A stretch of DNA of 64,000 nt from Planctomycetota bacterium. GTDB lineage: Bacteria; Planctomycetota; JAJSAM01; JAJVHW01. Positions 62,414-64,000 of the stretch are shown here, piece after piece (position 1 is the first letter of the stretch; every line of letters starts with the position of its first letter). Both the position numbers and the translations under genes were made by a program. Where the stretch lies: positions 83,544-147,543 of the forward strand of contig JAJRPF010000056.1 in NCBI GenBank assembly GCA_024280885.1, given 5' to 3'. Under the pieces are notes generated by a model. That model saw only the letters and a list, made by a program, of their open reading frames with translations, ran no database searches and was not told the origin of the DNA.

Positions 62414-64000
62414 ATGCGCCGCCAGACCTTCTCCCCCGGAACGAAGTCGTCCGCAATCGCCGTGGTTGGAGTCGCGACGATTGCGTGCGCACTCTCACTC
62501 GGGGCTGCGCTATCCGTCGGTGACGCGCTTGCGGGGGCCAAGGGGTCCACCGTGAAGGTGCCCAATAAGGCGAAGATCGAGAAGGCCGTCGCGAAGTTGG
62601 TCGGCGGCGATGTCGACTTCGAGGACACCGTCGGACGCGCGAAGCTCTTCCAGCAGATCGACAAGATCATCTCGAAGGACAGGAAGGGCATCGCTCTGCG
62701 CACGCCGGGATTCTGGGCCGCGACCATTCAGGAGAATGCATTCGCCGACCGCAAGTCGGGCAAGACAAAGCGGATAGTCGACGACGAGAAGATGGACGTC
62801 ATCTACGCGGATGGCAGCACCAAGCAGGTCCCGATCGTCTGGTACGGGGCCTCCGCGTACTCGAAGAAGAACCCGGCCAAGCTCGTCGTCACGTTGCTGC
62901 CGAAGGGGACCGATGCGAAGGCGTGGCTCGAGGCCAACTGGAAGGCGGACGAGGTCGCGTCGAAGCAATGGATCCTCGCGGCGGTCGTCGAGTCGGATGA
63001 CTTCCCGGTCTCCGATCAGCCCTTCCTGATGGCGCATCCGTTCTTCCACATGGTCAACACGTTCAACGTCGATGCCAACCAGTGGTACCTCGAGGGCATC
63101 GGCGAGGCGTGCACCGCCGCGCAGAAGGTGGCGACCGAGGGGATGCCGGGGCGCCTGGCCGGGCTGATCCTGCGCGATCCCAAGACTGCGGTCATCAACG
63201 TGAATTCCTCGCGCTTTGCCACGTACGTTCTCTCCGATGCTGCGACGAACCCGGTGGCGGCCAAGTACACCGAATTGAACGCCGAGCGCAACGTTGCGGC
63301 GACGAAGGGTGAAGGGGCGATCGCGGCACTTGGTGCCTGGATCGCGGGCAACACCGGACGCGTGCTTCCGACGTCGTACGAACACGTGACCGAGACGGAG
63401 GAGGATCGGATTTCGGCGCCCTGGACCGGCTCGCTCTACCTCGTCAGCCCGGCCAAGCGTGGCGAGCCCGCGGAGTTCAAGGTGACGTACGAACGGGAAG
63501 CGAATCAGATCTCCATCGATGGTTCGAACGTCGGTGAATTTGTCATCTACATGAACGACGACCTCGTGGACATGGATCAAGAGATCGCGATCATGTGCAA
63601 CGGCAGCGAACTGGTACGCAAGACGTTCGAGCGCGATCTCAAGGAGATCTTCGAGACCGCCGACAACTGGGGCGAGTACGGCCACATCTACACCGCTTCC
63701 TACCGGGGATTTGCGCCCGCGGAAATCCAGCCTGAGGCGGATGCCGAAGAAGGCGCGGCGAAGGATGGCGATGCGAAGGACGGCGACGCGAAGGACGGCG
63801 ACGCGAAGGACGGCGACGCGAAGGATGGCGACGCGAAGGATGGCGACGCGAAGGATGGCGACGCGAAGGATGGCGACGCGAAGGATGGCGACGCGAAGGA
63901 CGGCGACGCGAAGGACGGCGACGCGAAGGACGGCGACGCGAAGGATGGCGACGCGAAGGACGGCGACGCGAAGGATGGCGACGCGAAGGACGGCGAGTAG
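62414..64000 (+). CDS. Exported protein with C-terminal AKDGD pentapeptide repeats
   Basis: A 528-residue protein. The N-terminus is a signal sequence (AIAVVGVATIACALSLGAAL then SVGDALAGAKG). The body (residues ~40-440) has LRTPGFWAATIQENAFADRK, WYGASAYSKKNPAKLVVTLL, PFLMAHPFFHMVNTFNVDAN and GSLYLVSPAKRGEPAEFKVT, without a recognised family; an alpha/beta hydrolase-like or peptidase-like exported protein is possible but unproven. The last 80 residues are sixteen pentapeptides AKDG(D/E). The TAG stop is the last codon of the window. AGGAG precedes the ATG. Confidence 0.82.
   Translation: MRRQTFSPGTKSSAIAVVGVATIACALSLGAALSVGDALAGAKGSTVKVPNKAKIEKAVAKLVGGDVDFEDTVGRAKLFQQIDKIISKDRKGIALRTPGFWAATIQENAFADRKSGKTKRIVDDEKMDVIYADGSTKQVPIVWYGASAYSKKNPAKLVVTLLPKGTDAKAWLEANWKADEVASKQWILAAVVESDDFPVSDQPFLMAHPFFHMVNTFNVDANQWYLEGIGEACTAAQKVATEGMPGRLAGLILRDPKTAVINVNSSRFATYVLSDAATNPVAAKYTELNAERNVAATKGEGAIAALGAWIAGNTGRVLPTSYEHVTETEEDRISAPWTGSLYLVSPAKRGEPAEFKVTYEREANQISIDGSNVGEFVIYMNDDLVDMDQEIAIMCNGSELVRKTFERDLKEIFETADNWGEYGHIYTASYRGFAPAEIQPEADAEEGAAKDGDAKDGDAKDGDAKDGDAKDGDAKDGDAKDGDAKDGDAKDGDAKDGDAKDGDAKDGDAKDGDAKDGDAKDGDAKDGE
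63758..63997 (+). repeat. Sixteen 15-bp tandem repeats encoding AKDG(D/E)
   Basis: Sixteen perfect-length 15-bp units encode fifteen AKDGD and a final AKDGE. Units differ mainly by GAC/GAT choice for the Asp codons; runs of identical units (GATGGCGAC blocks) suggest expansion by slippage or unequal exchange. The product is an acidic-basic low-complexity tail. Confidence 0.95.

Noticed and set aside
63758..63997. CRISPR-like or satellite array
   Set aside because: The 15-bp units have no spacers, stay in frame and encode a regular pentapeptide up to the stop codon.

Overview
The window is a GC-rich bacterial chromosome segment with densely packed genes. The gene content suggests a Planctomycetota-like organism: many large exported HEAT- and TPR-repeat proteins, a PEP-CTERM-type protein, pseudopilins with a GspE/GspF machine, a Ser/Thr kinase fused to a formylglycine-generating-enzyme-like (FGE) domain, a CxxCH multihaem cytochrome and a two-domain 5-oxoprolinase/hydantoinase. 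This placement is inference from gene families, not from a marker phylogeny. I saw no rRNA, tRNA, CRISPR array or transposase gene.

Layout. 1-1.6 kb holds an incomplete gene and a decayed accessory patch (RHS-like remnant, broken higB toxin, higA antitoxin). 1.6-9 kb is housekeeping: tilS, then gap-pgk-rpe-accD with 1-nt overlaps between the last three pairs, a lipoprotein, a UPF0489-like protein and a DUF1269-like protein. 9-15.7 kb has an unknown 560-aa protein, a PEP-CTERM protein, an exported protein, a glycine-rich RRM protein with a clear terminator, and a membrane-anchored coiled-coil protein. 15.8-20.3 kb (minus strand) is a compact secretion/pilus cluster, gspE-gspF-gspF-like and three prepilin-like genes, with no secretin or major pseudopilin. 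20.3-21.5 kb is a repeat-rich non-coding stretch. 21.5-31.5 kb carries exported HEAT-like proteins, a two-component system and a zinc peptidase. 31.8-41.6 kb has a histone-deacetylase-family enzyme, htpG, and a three-gene overlapping unit of LarA-type racemase, FAD-linked lactate/glycolate-type dehydrogenase and 5-oxoprolinase/hydantoinase.

The most remarkable region is 41.8-46.4 kb, which reads as a decaying diversity-generating retroelement (DGR). In minus-strand order it contains: a Ser/Thr kinase-FGE fusion whose last codons have the composition of a DGR variable region; a strong hairpin just beyond the stop codon; an HRDC-type DGR accessory gene; an avd gene overlapping it by 4 nt; and a reverse transcriptase starting inside the avd stop codon but surviving only as three pieces (N-terminus, HHAL...SYACRRGKGT block, RYMDD active site). 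The pieces are separated by two homologous ~137-bp elements with inverted CAGGCTGGAGACTTGAGGCT-type ends. A third, longer element with the same kind of ends carries a four-helix-bundle (S23/IVP) gene. No convincing template repeat is visible, so the receptor-like kinase may carry a frozen hypervariable tip.

46.4-64 kb holds an AbiEii-like nucleotidyltransferase with a small partner gene, purM, a PDZ-M6 peptidase, a pilin-like protein with Asp5, an FMN glutamate-synthase-like protein, a terpene-cyclase-fold protein, a CCA/poly(A) nucleotidyltransferase overlapping a HEAT protein, then an ABC ATPase-multihaem cytochrome-TPR unit joined by 4-nt overlaps. It ends with an exported protein that finishes in sixteen AKDG(D/E) pentapeptides at the last base of the window.
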